Source: Ditylenchus dipsaci (Eukaryota; Nematoda; Chromadorea; Rhabditida; Anguinidae). From it: a stretch of DNA of 64,000 bases. The notes under the pieces are model-generated. The model ran no database searches. It saw only the letters and a program-made list of their open reading frames with translations, and was not told the origin of the DNA. Below, in pieces: positions 29,490-41,559 of the stretch; positions within the stretch are counted from its first letter, which is position 1; every line of letters starts with the position of its first letter. The stretch spans positions 123,414-187,413 of the forward strand of contig SADC01000181.1 in NCBI GenBank assembly GCA_004194705.1. The letters are read 5' to 3'. Made by a program: the position numbers and the translations under genes.

Positions 29490-30420
29490 AAATCAATTAT
29501 CTCCCAATACTCAGAAAGACTCAGGGTATACTCAGAAAATACACTACAGAACCTTATTTTACTATTATCAAACCATCCTCAGCAGGCCCGAGTAAGTCCA
29601 AAATACAGGTTTCAAAACACAAAAACGTAAAAAGAACTTCGATCCAAGTGGACGACCACTTGGTTATGTTGGTACATGGATTATCCAGGAGAACCGAGAT
29701 TGGATTATAGAAAATTTTTTTAAAGATATGAGTTCTTCACAAGACAAAAAATGTTAAGTTAGAATATAAAAATATGTCGATGAATTCGTCTAGCGTCAAC
29801 CTAACATACGCTGGCCCACCCTGCAGCTAAACAAACATGATGATATTACAAACGATCCACTTGGAATGGAGACCACAGACACATTTTTTTCCTCAAAATA
29901 TTGTGAAAATTGAAGTTTGGGGACTTTTCGGCGGGGACCCTTTGGCGGAGACCTTTCGGCCGGGACCTTTCGGGGTGGACCCCGCAAACAGCTATTTCCT
30001 CAGCTAAATATTTTACGGAATCCTTGCGTATCAGAAAAAGACAATCATGCGTATCCTATTGCCGGGCCCCGTAGGGGCTCCAGCTCCAAAAATTTAGCCA
30101 AACCAAATGGGTAGGCGGGTCAGGACCCTAATGTTTTCTTTGACAGCTTTTTTTATTTTTTTTATTTGTTATAAACGCCATTGCCAATTTTTCTCACTTT
30201 CATAACGATTGTCGTGCTATGAGTATACTAGAGTTCTCAATAGGTTGCTGGGTTTGGCAAGCAAAGAACTGGTTAGAGAAAAATACTCTTTGCTATGTTG
30301 AAATAATTTCACTTGAGACTCGAGAGAGATATCAGGTCGTTCAGAAAGTTCGCGACCACCCCTGAACACATTTGTTTTTGATTTTTTTCAATTTTCCGCA
30401 ACTGAAGCTACACTGAAAAA
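29490..30420. repeat. half of family F, CGGCGGGGACC stretch and R1 copy
   Basis: 29530-29680 is one arm of family F (AACCATCCTCAGCAGGCCCG, GTGGACGACCACTTGG). 29916-29985 is a short GGACCTTTCGG(C/G)GGGGACC array. 29990-30350 is R1 (GTAGGGGCTCCAGCTCCAAA, GGGTAGGCGGGTC, GCTGGGTTTGGC). No gene. Confidence 0.5.
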
Positions 30421-30499
30421 AATGTGGAGCAAAGGGTTTATTCCGGCTTAGAGTACAACATTTTTTTTATCCCGTATCGATATTTTATTGTATTTGCAG

Positions 30500-30631
30500 A
30501 TATGCCTAGTAGCTGTTGGTTCCATGTATGTGGGTGGCAAAATAGCTCAGAAAGCAGCCACTTTTCTGGAAGAAAACGAAATATTTGTGCATTCCGAAGA
30601 CGACGATGATGATGATGCAACACACAAATGA
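30500..30631 (+). pseudogene. orphan EMRE exon 2
   Basis: Acceptor TTTGCAG at 30493-30499 is intact and the exon is fully open: MYVGGKIAQKAATFLEENE, IFVHSEDDDDDD, then four extra residues because the usual TGA is displaced by extra GAT codons. About 85 bp of EMRE intron precede it, but exon 1 is absent upstream. It is preserved better than expected for debris, yet cannot be translated alone. Confidence 0.75.
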
Positions 30632-30779
30632 TAGCATTAATATTGTAAAAAGGTGCGAGTAGTGAAATTTGTATAAATAAATTCTTTTAAATAATCAAGA
30701 TTGTTTATTGTGCCAAAATTACAAAAGAAATAATCAGCAGCAAATTTCGTTTCAGCCATAAATAAATATTTAAGCCAAA

Positions 30780-31400
30780 ATATCCAAGCCTGGAAAAACA
30801 TTTCTAGAGTGTTCCATGTCAAATATGGGGTACTTTCACCAAAAGAATTTAGTAATATTCGAAAAAATACCTCAAATTGTATTCCTTCACCCCAGCGATG
30901 CCTTTTCTTACCTTTTTCCAAATTTGTTTTGAAACTCATTCTTTTTTAAGATGAAATAATTAAAAATTTAGTCTATTCCTTACAATTGGGGTATTTGCGC
31001 GTCTTGCCAAAAGATCGTTACAAACTCTAAATTCGGAAGAACGAAATATTTGTCCATTCCGAAGACGACGACGATGATGATTGATGCAACACACAAAACA
31101 GCATTAATATTTTAAAAGGTGTGAGTAGAAATCGGAATGAAATTTGTGTAAATAAATTCTTTTAAATCATCAAGATCGTTTATTGTGTCAAAATTACAAA
31201 AAAAATAATCAGCAGCAAATTTTGATTCAGCCATAAAGAAATATTTAGAAGAGGCACATTAGCCAAAAACCCATTTGTGGTGATTTTCGATTCTATTACC
31301 AACATTAGCCAATACAGTTACAGAAGATGAGATAATAGACAAAAGATTGAGTAAGATTATAAGCACTAATAGCAACAGTAAACACACACACAATAAAACC
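30780..31400. repeat. AIP1 3-prime flank joined to EMRE 3-prime segment
   Basis: 30780-31020 matches the sequence downstream of the AIP1 last exon seen at 38.29-38.48, 46.11-46.42 and 51.99-52.18 kb. 31036-31085 is the end of EMRE exon 2 (GAAATATTTGTCCATTCCGA plus the Asp codons and TGA). 31086-31400 is EMRE downstream sequence. The joins place EMRE and AIP1 tail-to-tail in the source locus. Confidence 0.6.
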
Positions 31401-32185
31401 ACACAAAACAGCCGCAATAATTAAATTTGTTTCTTTTGGTATTGTTTGGTTGAGTTAAGCATGCTTTCAGATAAATTCGGTAGAAGGCCAGAAGAATTTG
31501 TTATGTTTTATCGAAAAATCAAAGTAAAGTCTAACCTCGATGAATAAGGGAGGGATCCTGACTGTGACCTGAGGGAACTTCGAGGACATACTTTTTTCTG
31601 CGTTTTCTTGCAAAGCATGCCCAAGTTCTTGATAAACCTGGCTCTCCAGCCTTGAAAATCCATAAAATGTGGTACAAGAGTTATTCAACCTCGATACTTC
31701 TATCATGGTTTTTCATAACTTACCCACGGGCAATGGGTCAGTTGGTCATGGGTCATTCTTAAATTTTTTGTTAGATTTCAGAAGTGGGAAGCGAATTCAC
31801 ATTGGATTTGGCACGATCTAGAAGAATAAGCGCGTTAAAACATTATCCAAATTTTCCCAGGTTATAAGGTAATAAGTTACTGTTAGTTAAAGGGTCATAT
31901 TCAAAAATTTGAGTTTGACATCAGAGGAATTGGAAAAAATGCAAATTTTTCGGAATACTTAAAATTGCTGTCTTAATAGTTACTTTTTCAATTTTTCTTA
32001 AAAAGAGTGACCAGACATGCTTAATTTTTAACTGTGTTTTCTACATTATGAGTTTCGCTACAGAAAATTGTGTGACGTTAATTGCGTCGCAGTCAAAAAA
32101 TCGGTCAGCGACCTTTACCACTAAAAAATAAAGAGTTTTCGGAAAACTCGGCCCAAAAGGGGTTAAGAAATTCCGCTTAAGACAA
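31401..32185. other. no gene; one pogo-like end
   Basis: 31530-31640 holds a TCTAACCTCGATGAATAAGG end followed by a CCTGACTGTGACCTGAGGGA stretch, related to 24.89 and 61.78 kb. The rest is AT-rich with nothing recognised. Confidence 0.4.
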
Positions 32186-32189
32186 CTTT

Positions 32190-33610
32190 TGGGTGTATTC
32201 CCTAGTAGGGTCGAAAACAGCTACCTTCTCAGCTAAATATCTCTTCAAAGTGTTCCAAACACCTATATCGACCTAAAATGGCCTCAGGAGTTCAAAAAAG
32301 GCATTATTTTTAAGTTCTGGTCAATAAAAAACTGAGTTTTCGGACCACCCAAAATCACTCATTTTGACCATTTTTAAAGGGATTTAGGTCTGTATTTGGG
32401 TGGAATGGACCAAAAAGGTGCCAATATCTAACAAAAAGGTAGATGTTGAACATAGTTTTGTTGACTGGGGCCTACCGCATAAATAAACTCTGGTATGCAT
32501 ACATTTTTCATGCATCCAGAGTCACTTTCGAGTGATTTGTGTCTAAGGTATGTGGGTGTGCGCATCTCAACCCCAAGCAACAAAGCCCCCTGCGCCCCCA
32601 GAAGGGGGCGCACGGGGCTTAAGAGTTAGAGATGCGCGCACTCACTTACCTTAGACATGATTCCGAGAAGTACTCTTGATCATGAAATGCATATAGAGAC
32701 TATTTTTGCCCAGCTCCAGTGACCAAACATGGTGAAACAGGTAAAAAGTCAAAATTTAAAAGTGTCCACTGTGAAGTTTGGGCTTGGTGCCTTGGTCCAC
32801 AAAATAGAGTCCCGGTGGTGGTTATAATTAGAGGGGGGGGGGTTGAATTAGAGTTTAAGTGTGTGTTTGCTGTTAAAATCCACACGAATTAACTTTATTC
32901 CTAGCTAGTACAAGCAAAATATAGTTAATAAAATAGTCGAGAGCAGAATGGGAGAAGAATGGGAGAAGACCGAAGCGATTGGAATAGTGGTCGGCTTGCC
33001 AAGGCCTGCAGAAAAGGGCGGATCAATTGATCCAATACATATACTGATCAGAAAAAAGAAGGGAGCTGATCAGGCAATACATATACGATCAGAAAAAAGA
33101 AGGTAGCCAGGAGCTACAGACTACACAGTCGAGAAAAAAGAAGGGAAGAAGCTGGCGGCGGATATGCCCAGCTAAGAATTTACAGAAAAAAGACGTGAGA
33201 AAATCAAGCCATTAGATGGCTGCAAAAACTTACAGGGTATAAGCTAAATTTTGCAGAAAAGGCTACAGGGTGGGTTATAATTAGAAAAGAGACCGAAATA
33301 TAAAAGAAAAGAGGGAAAAACGGGGTATAAAATAGGCAAAAGAGAGAAATAAGGGGTACATTAGAGGTAAAAGGGTAAGAAAACTACACTAAAAGAATAA
33401 AATTACTTTATTTACTTATATTACTGGAAGAACGGCGATACTTCGGCACCATTCGGGTCTCCAGACGCGACACCACAACTCGATGTTTTATTGACCAGAA
33501 CTCAAAAATAATGCCTTTTTTGAACTCCTGAGGCCATTTTAGGTCGATATAAGGTGTTTGGAAACACTTTTTAAAAAAAGATGATTTAGGGGGTATATAT
33601 CTAAGTAGGG
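32190..33610. mobile_element. foldback element with core copy 4 and an AGAAAAAAGAAGG insert
   Basis: Left arm 32230-32400 and right arm 33475-33605 share AACACCTATATCGACC, CTCAGGAGTTCAAAAAAGGC and TCAATAAAAAACTGAG-like blocks in inverse order. The core is at 32425-32715 (inverted orientation). 32940-33400 is purine-rich with GATCAGAAAAAAGAAGG words and belongs to neither arm. A half copy of this type is at 58.66-59.16 kb. Confidence 0.55.
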
Positions 33611-33708
33611 TCGCTTTTTTTTTCTTTTTTATTTGTTATAAACGCCAGTGCGATTTTTTCCTATCTTCAGAATGCTTGTCATGCTATCAGTCTACTAGGC
33701 TTCTCAAT

Positions 33709-34009
33709 TTAGCCACATAAATAATAGCTTTTCTCAAAGAAATGTCGGTGAAAATATGACATACATAAAATACAGGGCTGAGAAACGGACAGTTGAAGTT
33801 ACAAAAAGTGAAAAACCCCTTTTGCCTTATTTTTAGCGTTTTTTGTCTTGTCTAAATTCAACTGTCCGTTTCTCAGCCCTGTATTTTTTCTAAAAAACAG
33901 TCGACGTGTTATTTTGTAGAGAAATCAAAGAGCTTTCGAATGGTGCAATGGATGTCATATTTTCACTGACATTTCTTTGAGAAAAGCTATTATTTATGTG
34001 GCTAAACAG
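33709..34009. repeat. palindromic MITE
   Basis: TTTAGCCACATAAATAATAG and its inverse form the outer ends. GTCGGTGAAAATATGACAT and AATACAGGGCTGAGAAACGG, with inverses, lie inside. About 300 bp with an off-centre spacer. Non-coding. Confidence 0.65.
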
Positions 34010-34124
34010 TCATTTTCCTTAGATTTTTCTTTATTTTGACTAGAAATTGACACTTTCATGTTGATGGTCATAACTTTTTCCATAATTATCAAAAATAGAA
34101 GTTTGACCCACCAAATTGTAGCTA

Positions 34125-34435
34125 AGAAACAGGGCTACTAAATAATAGTGTGAAATAAATGAATTTTTTGAGATTATTGCGGTTTCTGTTTATTGCGGTT
34201 GCCTGTTCAATTTTTTTTGTCCGGGTATAAAATGGACTCGTATCAGAAAAATGAATTTAGAACGATGTCAAAGCCTGACAATTAAAAAATTGAACTAAGC
34301 ATTTGAAAGAGGAAGAAAAATGCTACATCTTTGCCTTTAACAGAACTTTCAACACGCAGGAAAATTCCAAAACTTTCACGATTTATAAAATGTAACCATG
34401 TGTTCAATTTTTTTGTCCGCTACTGTACGGTGAAT
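34125..34435. repeat. Tc1/mariner-like MITE
   Basis: Inner left end TGTTCAATTTTTTTTGTCCG and right end CAATTTTTTTGTCCGCTACTGTA (split in the source by a variable base). Inverted copy at 51.69-51.99 kb, flanked by the same R1 sequence. TACAGTAGCGGACAAAAAAA is a typical Tc1/mariner-style end. Confidence 0.5.
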
Positions 34436-34439
34436 ATTT

Positions 34440-35990
34440 TATGGAATCCTTGCGTACCAGGAACAGACAATTATGCGTATCCTATTGCCGGACCTCGTAG
34501 GGGCTCCAGCTCCAAAAATTTAGCGATACCCATATGGGTAGGCGGTCAGGACGCTGCTGTTTCTTAGACAGCTTTTTTCTTTTTTATTTTGTTATGAACG
34601 CCAGTGCGAATTTTTCTCATGTTCAGAATGCTTGTCATGCTATCAGTCTACTAGGCTTCTCAATAGCGTGCTGGGTTTGGCTAACAAAGATGCTCAGAGA
34701 AAAAAATACTCTTTGCTGTGCTAAAATGGGGTCGCAGAGGTGGGTCGCAAACAGCTATTTCCTCAGCTAAATATTTTATAGAATCGTTGCATATCAACTA
34801 AGACTGCAGAATGAAAGAATCTTGTGTATACCGTATGGACCAAATTTTCGTCACCTTTTATTTTGTTTATAACTTTTCAAATTTTCGGTGTTTTGAAACA
34901 AGCTTTTTTTTTGAAAGCTGACATTTTAGGCAATCGAATGACACCTTATTTATTGCGTTATCATTGTTTACAGATGGAAATTTTTGAAGTTGAAAAATGT
35001 CGTAATTTTTCTCTGATTTTAAGCAAAATGGACTACACTATTGAGCAAAACATAACACCCTTTATTCAATTCCTAGCATAACAACAGACAAGAAACACAA
35101 CAAAAACTGAGATTCACACATTTTCATATGTTTGCTCGACACTTCTTCTTTCACTTCAACGAACCGCTGAAGACGAACGCTGGTAGGCCATAATGGATCA
35201 ATTGATCATCGCCTGAGGAAGGTTGTTAAAGCACTGCTGGGGTACCATTTGCTGTGGGGTACCATCCTGCATAAAACCAGTTGATTGCATCCTGGACAGT
35301 CTTGAACCACTCATGAAGCAGGGCAAGATGGGAGGCCCTGCAACATGAACAGTAAGGGCTTACCCACATGGGAGTGTCATTTTTTGCCACCCATACGGAA
35401 ATAGCCATAACTTTTTTTAAAAAATTTGAAAAAGTTGTTTGTTGGTGCCATCTTGTAGCTAAGAGTCAGAATTACAAATTTGTTTCTGCGTTCCATGCAT
35501 CCCGTACCATATGAGACACCAAACCGTCTACTCGATCGTGTAGTCCATTTTGCCTGAAATTAGAGAAAAATTACGACATTTTTCAACTTTAAAAATTTCC
35601 ATCTGTAAACAGTGATAACAAAACAAATAAGGTGTCATTCGATTGCCTAGAATGTCAGCTTTCAAACAAAAAAAAGGCTGTTTCAAAACACAGAAATTTA
35701 AAAAGTTATGAAGTAAATAAAAGGTAACGAAAATTTGGCCACACGGTACTATTGCCGGCCCCCGTAAGGGCACCAGCTCCAAAATTTAGCCAAACCCACA
35801 TGGGTAGGCGGGTCTGCGGAGGACCCTGCTGCTTTCTTTGACAGCTTCTTCTTGTTTTTACTTCTAAATTGCCATCAAAGGCTTAACTGCTTGAGACTTG
35901 CTCAATATATATCACTATATAGGTTAAGGTGCCCTAGAAGTTGCTGGGTTTGACAGCAAATCTCTTGGACAATAACCTTTAATAGAGTGA
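34440..35990. repeat. R1 copies and an inverted AT-rich pair
   Basis: R1 at 34440-34760 and 35745-35950. Between them, 34840-35045 and 35545-35730 are inverted copies (CATTTTAGGCAATCGAATGA, AAAATTTCCATCTGTAAACA), forming a large palindrome around about 35.3 kb. Spurious frames arise in both arms. No gene. Confidence 0.5.
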
Positions 35991-36049
35991 ATACGATAGA
36001 TGCGAAAAGGCCAATAAAGATTGAACGGTGCCTGCCTTTTGTTGCGGTT

Positions 36050-36290
36050 TAACGCTAGGGCAAGCCTTTAAAGGGCATACCAATGAGCTACAGTGAGAAA
36101 AATGCGGAGCAAAGGGTTTATTCCGGCTAGAGTACAACATTTTTTCTATATCGTATCGATATTTTACTGTATGTACTGTAGCAGCTGTTGGTTCCATGTA
36201 TGTGGGTGGCAAAATAGCTCAAGAAGCAGCCACTTTTCTGGAACAAAACGAAATATTTGTACATTCCGAGGACGACGATGATGATTGATG
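36050..36290 (+). pseudogene. EMRE intron end and exon 2 with altered acceptor
   Basis: The EMRE intron segment (TGCGGAGCAAAGGGTTTATT) leads into exon 2, but the acceptor area reads TACTGTATGTACTGTAGCAG instead of TTTGCAGATATGCC. The exon end is present with the Asp run and TGA at about 36286. The small scramble sits exactly where the 22.6 and 61.1-kb copies carry a MITE, so an excision scar is possible. Confidence 0.6.
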
Positions 36291-36508
36291 CAAACACACA
36301 AATGATGTGATGACCATATATTGAATTGCTCTCTTGGTCTTGAGCAGAAATCTATTGTGCTGTGGTTGTATCCAGCTTATCTAAGTTATTGTTTGTGTGG
36401 TATTGCTGTATAGTCTGTTCTGTTATAAAGCTTAAAAATATTCTGTTGTTGTCGGTATTGTCACTAGGACACTATCTATCTATCTATTACCGATACAACA
36501 ACAAATGA

Positions 36509-36565
36509 TGGGTCCGCGACAATTCGCCTGCCGGGACAATTCGCTTCCGGTACAAAAAAAGTAGT
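36509..36565. repeat. word-array end, word GACAATTCGCCTGCCGG
   Basis: GGGTCCGCGACAATTCGCCT then CCGGGACAATTCGCTTCCGG. The inverse word (GGAGGCGAATTGTCCT) occurs twice at 38037-38077, giving a candidate element of about 1.5 kb. Its right terminus is cut by another repeat, so no TSD can be read. Confidence 0.5.
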
Positions 36566-36599
36566 AGAAGTAATCTTTGAAATGTCACAGTCAAATACC

Positions 36600-37330
36600 A
36601 CATTACAACCCTTATTCTCGACGTGAAATTATGTGGTAAATCCTGTTTGATAGGACCGAAACCGCGATTTCACCCATCCGAACCCCAAAAGCCAGGGTAG
36701 GTACCTTCTGGTCAGGTGTATGTTCACGTGGATGGCCTGAAAATTTGAAAAAAAAAATTAAATCGAAAACCAACCATTCTATCAAATGTAAAATCATGTG
36801 GTGAATCAGGTTTGATAATGTCAAAATTTTGAGTTCACTGAAGCGATCCCCACAATTAGTGGTAGGTATCCCTCGTCCAGGTGTATATTCATTTACGGGC
36901 GTTAAGCGAATCGATCCACACCAAACTGATCCATACCGAATTGGTCCACACACAAAATGGTCCACACTTTTCAAATTCATACATTTTGAAAAATTTTGTA
37001 GTCTGAACTGACCAAACCAAGTGGTCGTCCACTTGGAGCAATTTTTTTTACTTTTTTGGGTTCCAAACCTATTTTCTGGACTAACTCGGAAATGCTGAAG
37101 ATGGTTTGATAGTGGTGAAATGCCGTTTTGCAAGCTATTTCTAGTTTTGGCAAATTCAATTATTTCCCAATAATTAAAAAATACCATACAAAACCTTATT
37201 TTACTATTATCGAACCATCTTCAGCATGCCTAAATTGGTCCAGAAAACAGGTTTCGGAATATAAAAAACGTAAAAAAAATTTGCACCAAATTGACGACCA
37301 CTTGATTTTGTGGTACTCAGGTAGTGTACT
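36600..37330. repeat. tandem half-repeats and family F copy
   Basis: 36620-36730 and 36785-36890 are related (ATGTGGT(A/G)AATC, GTAGGTA(C/T)C, CAGGTGTAT). 36905-36970 has CGATCCACACCAAA-type words. 37010-37320 is family F with both CCAAGTGG/CCACTTGG ends. The 191-codon minus-strand frame across this region is a by-product. Confidence 0.5.
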
Positions 37331-38036
37331 GGTACCCGGATATTAATATTTTCGTCTTGTAAAGAACTTTAATTGTAAAGAACTTTAACTTTGAATTTAA
37401 AATTTTTTTCTATGATCCGACTTTGTTTCTCATGGATAATCCATGCACTAACTAAACCATGTGATCGTCCACTTGGATCAAAAGAAAGGCAGCTAAAGTG
37501 GTTATAGCCTGATAAATTTTGAAATCAGATAATTGTTGTCTCTATTATCTGAGCAGGGTAAGAATGCCTTTATGAACAGGGAGCAATTGTCCATTTTATA
37601 CAGGTTTCCGGTGAATACGTGGTATAAAATTCAATTTAAAAAAGAGATGCAACACCAACCACACCACGTGGATATCCACTTGGTTCATAAGAGTGTCCAC
37701 TTTGTCAAGTTTGTCAGTTTATCTAAACCACCTAAATATGAGATTTTTATGTATCTCGCAGTTTTAATGAACATATCTGAAATTTGAGTAGTTTAGTGGC
37801 TGAATTTTTTTTGACTAGCTAGAGACCTCCATGATTCAAGTGGACCACCTAAATAAAGCAGGTGGACAACAACATGAGAAAATAAGGGCGATTAGGTGAT
37901 GGATTGACAAAAATGTTATAAAAATTAATGCAATACAACTACAATATTACCCTTTCTGCAAAAAAAAACTAAGGATAAGCTTATTGTTCATGGAGTGAAT
38001 AGACAGACTGAACAAGAGATAAAAAATGTAATTGGA
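37331..38036. other. no gene recognised
   Basis: AT-rich with stray GTGGTCGTCCACTTGGATC fragments of family F at 37440-37480 and CCACGTGGATATCCACTTGG near 37664. An 84-codon open frame has no recognisable features. Confidence 0.35.
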
Positions 38037-38073
38037 ATTGTCCTGGAGGCGAATTGTCCTGGAGGCGAATTGT

Positions 38074-38480
38074 CTTAGCAAATTTCCTCAAATTTGGCAA
38101 ATTTGCCAAACGTGGGTTTCACATAAAAATGTTTGCTAAATGCTTGATTGCTACCCTATTCTTTCAGGCAAAACCTACTCTTGGCAAATATTAAATTTGG
38201 CAAATTTTTTTTTGGCGATATTCGTTTTGCCAAATTTGCTTCGACAAAAATACGTTTGGCAAATTTCGTTTTTGCCAAGTTTCCCCTATGCATCAGAATC
38301 ACACAAGTCTGGAAAACAGCTCTAGAGTGTTCCTTGTCAAATATGGGGTACTTTCACCAAAAGAATTAGTAATATTCGAAGAAATACCTCAAATTGTATT
38401 CCTTCACTCCAGCGATGTCTTCTCTTACTTTTCTATAAATTGGTTTTGAAACTCATCCTTCTTTTTAGATGAAATAATTA
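38074..38480. repeat. TTTGGCAAATTT word array and AIP1 3-prime flank
   Basis: 38074-38284 contains TTTGGCAAATTT words and an end GCCAAGTTTCCCC (inverse GGGGAAACTTGGC). The same end is at 46.06-46.10 kb. Both are followed by CATCAGAATCAC(A/G)CAAGTCTGG and the AIP1 downstream segment, so this insertion predates the duplication. Confidence 0.5.
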
Positions 38481-38489
38481 ACACGACAA

Positions 38490-39680
38490 TATTTTTTAGC
38501 ATATAATCTCAAAAGCACAATTTTTGCTTGGTGCCCTCGTGGTTTATCCACAGTCCAGCACCCAAACCTGCAAAAACAGACCAATTTTGTGAATTTTCAT
38601 TGCAGGCTCCAAAGGTTTCTTCACTATTATAAGTGCAAGCAACACCGAGAAAATAGAATTGCTGTCTCGCCTTGGGTTGCACAAACTAGATGACCACCTA
38701 TCTGGTGACTATTGGAACAAGGAACAGGGGTAGGCTACAAATTTTATTTAAAAAGCATGTATTGCTTTAACTGCCCTTTAATTTTGAAATAGGGGACCGT
38801 TAGATAGAGTACCGCGCATCTTTTTGGCAAAATTCTTTTTCATTTGAAAAACGATCAGAAAAATTGAAATCTTGCGATATTTCGGACTAGACCAGCCAAA
38901 AAAAACTCGCAAAACAATTCAAAAAATCAGAGTAAAAAATGTGTCGGACCCTAGGCGGGAACGAACTTGAGGTGGGGGCCGTTATATCGGGCTTTAACTG
39001 TATCAGTTCATATTAGCGATAACAATTACCAGTGTTTCGCTGAGCTCACTTCGAGTGAGAGTCTCACTGAGAATCTTACTCCCTCTCCCTCACAGGCTTT
39101 TTTTTTAATTCTCACTCTCACTCACTGACTGTGGGGACAAAAAAAAATGACTTCTGCTGTAGATCAAAAAGCTGGAGAAGGGGATACTGAGCAGAGAATC
39201 TTTTTATTTTGTTTCTTGGCTGCACAAAAAGTTTATCTGGTTTTTTTTACCGAGTAAAAGGTCACAAACATTTAACATTCAAGACAACGCTATGCATTAG
39301 TCACTTTTTAAAATCAATTTAGGGAATATTGCATCATGCGTCATGCACTCTGAATCTTGCCACCATCCTCATTCAAACAAGTCGATGCCATTGATAACAG
39401 CACTGAATAATAGTGAAATGATAGCTTAATGCATTGTTGTTGTAAACTACTAGTCTTCCTCTTTATATTGTTGTTAATAACAGTAGTTAGTAAGGGAATT
39501 TATCCAACTAAAATGCAGTAGTGGACTACAACAAAGAGGATATTGCCCAAATACGGCCAGATGCTTCTTCTGACATGGTTATGAAAAATATCGGGTGATC
39601 AAGAAAGTTCCAGATGGCGCCAAATTGAGTTTAATAAGTCTTGAAACCCTAATTTTTCTGATGGGTTTTAAGCATATTGA
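38490..39680 (+). pseudogene. partial copy of the unknown gene (last exon) and small secreted ORF
   Basis: 38606-38733 is the last exon of the 2240-5705 gene, open and with its acceptor. Earlier exons are missing. At 39432 an ATG opens a copy of the signal-peptide ORF, shifted out of frame after about 25 codons. 38770-38995 and 39040-39300 hold a pogo-like MITE (GTTATATCGGGCTTTAACTG end) and a GAGTGAGAG-rich stretch. The block has an inverted twin at 48.37-49.75 kb. Confidence 0.6.
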
Positions 39681-39687
39681 TTAAGTC

Positions 39688-40643
39688 GGCGCTACTATAG
39701 AATAAAACCCCCCCCAATTTTTTTTTCAAAATCGTGTTTTAACCACTCCTAAGTAATTTTTATGCGCTCAAAACGATAAGAAAGGTGTTTTCGGCATTTT
39801 CTGACCTAAAAAATGATTTTTAAGAAAAAAATTTTTGACTAAAATTTGACTTTTTGCCTTGGGGGACCAAGGTAAATCACCTGAAAATAGTACCTAGAGA
39901 CCTAAAAAAGATGGGATTTGAACATAGTTTTGTTAACTGGGGCCTACCGCATAAAGAAACTCTGGTATGCATGCTTTTTCATGCATCCAGAGTCACTTTC
40001 GAGTAATTTGTGTCTAAGGTATGTGGGTGTGCGCATCTCAACTCCAAGCACCCAAGCCCCCTGCACCCAAGCCCCGAAGGGGGCGCAGAGGGCTTGAGAG
40101 TTAGAGATGCGCGCACTCACTTCCCTTGGACATGATTCCGAGAAGGACTCTTGACCATAAAATGCATACCGTATTTTCTCTATTAAACGCGCCCTCTTCA
40201 ATAAACGCCCCCTCTCTAATAAACGCCCCCCTCCAGTGACCTATATCTCAGCTCAAAAAATAATTTTGCAAATCTGTTTTTTGCGTTTTCTTAATTAGCA
40301 CGAGTTTACCTAATTGCACTTTTCAGATTTTGGTTGAGCACCCAAAAATCTCAAATCGAAATATTTTTTTCCGATTTTTTAAGGGTTAAAAAATAAACGC
40401 CCCGGGGCGTTTAATAGAGAAAATACGGTATATGGGATCTTTTCGCCCAGCTCCAGTGACCAAAATGGGGTAAAAACCCCCGAAAAATGTCCAATTTTGG
40501 CCAAAAAAATCGACTTTTTTGGTCAGAAAACGTCTGAAAACAATTTTTTGTCGTTTTTAGCGCATAAGAATCACTTAGGAATGGTTAGAACATGATTTTG
40601 AAAAAAAATAGGGGGGGGGAGGTCTGTATTCTATAGTAGGGTC
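39688..40643. mobile_element. foldback element, core copy 5, inserted in the small ORF copy
   Basis: Flanks ATTAAGTC (39680-39687) and ATTGAGTC (40644-40651), 7 of 8 alike. Ends GGCGCTACTATAGAATAAAA and the inverse of GACCCTACTATAGAATACAG, each with a C- or G-run. Arms share TTTTTATGCGCT.., CCATTCCTAAG-like blocks. The core is at 39905-40175. A TACCGTATT element is nested at 40169-40428. Confidence 0.72.
40169..40428. mobile_element. TACCGTATT-type MITE, word AAACGCCCC
   Basis: TA at 40167-40168 and 40429-40430. Termini CCGTATTTTCTCTATTAAAC and its inverse, followed by ATAAACGCCCC words on both sides. The other foldback cores (for example 32685-32700, ATGCATATAGAGAC) show the uninterrupted site. 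Confidence 0.8.
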
Positions 40644-41138
40644 ATTGAGTCTAATAACACCCTTCAGTCGGTTTGGAATGTCGAAGTGTTTTCAAGGCTT
40701 ATCAGATGCTCATTTTCTGGCATGTAATTCAGGTGAGGGAAATTAATTAGGTGTATGGTAAACATTCAAATAAAAGGCAGGATTCTGTCTAATTCCTCAT
40801 TCTGGAATGTTAAATTTGTACTTTGTTGAGCACTTTGAGAGGGTTTCCTTGAGAGGAGTCGCTGTCCAGCTACCCAATATTCTGTTTTCAATCATTCAAT
40901 TTGCTTGCTTTGAGACTAGACTGAGTCATATATGTACTAAACTAATACAGTCAAATCTCGCTAAGCGGCCGAGCTGGGCTCTTCTGAGAAAATGGCTGCA
41001 TAGCGAGATTTCGCTGTAATGTGTATTATGTTTTAATAAAAGTTCTATGAAATTGATTGCTTTGTTCTACTTTTGGTCTACATCCTGGTTTTTTTGAAGT
41101 TTACATTTGTTGAACATATTTTCAAAATTCGCTTAAAA

Positions 41139-41300
41139 ATGCAAATTTTTCTTCGGAGTTTTCTACTTAACAACAAAAGTTCTTTAAATTGCAAGCTGTG
41201 CAACAGGAGGTACACTACAACAAGTGGTCAATCCATCATTGACCAGAAGCCATATGCTTTGAACAGGGAAATCACCAAGGTTGGCCAATTTTTTGATATG
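41139..41300 (+). pseudogene. EMRE exon 1 copy with undisturbed upstream region
   Basis: 54 codons open from ATG to the same ATATG|GTACAA donor, with 4 residue changes from the 13168 copy. The upstream 400 bp (GAAATTGATTGCTTTGTTC...) runs directly into the ATG without the 6.5-kb transposon. The intron is present to about 41560 and then breaks into unrelated sequence before exon 2, so no full product is possible here. Confidence 0.75.
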
Positions 41301-41559
41301 GTACAATATTGGTGGAAAAACTTGGGCTTAACGTCACGTTGTATTGGACTAGAAAAAGATTGTATGCGCACGTATATCCACCCTTTTGAAGTTTTCTGCT
41401 GCCTTTAAAGGTAGTATAAAATCACGAATATAAAAAAAGATGCGAAAAGGCTAATAAAGATTGAACGGTCCCTGCCTTTAATTGTTGTTTAACGCAAAAG
41501 CAAGCTCTTTAAATGGGCATACCAGTGAGCTACACTGAGAAAAAATGTGGAGCAATATT

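Noticed and set aside
30637..30939. 100-codon minus-strand frame
   Set aside because: Not kept open in the related segments at 38.3 and 46.2 kb, and it overlaps EMRE and AIP1 3-prime flanks.
36612..37187. 191-codon minus-strand frame
   Set aside because: Crosses a tandem repeat and a palindromic MITE; no domain, no splice sites, not conserved in other MITE copies.
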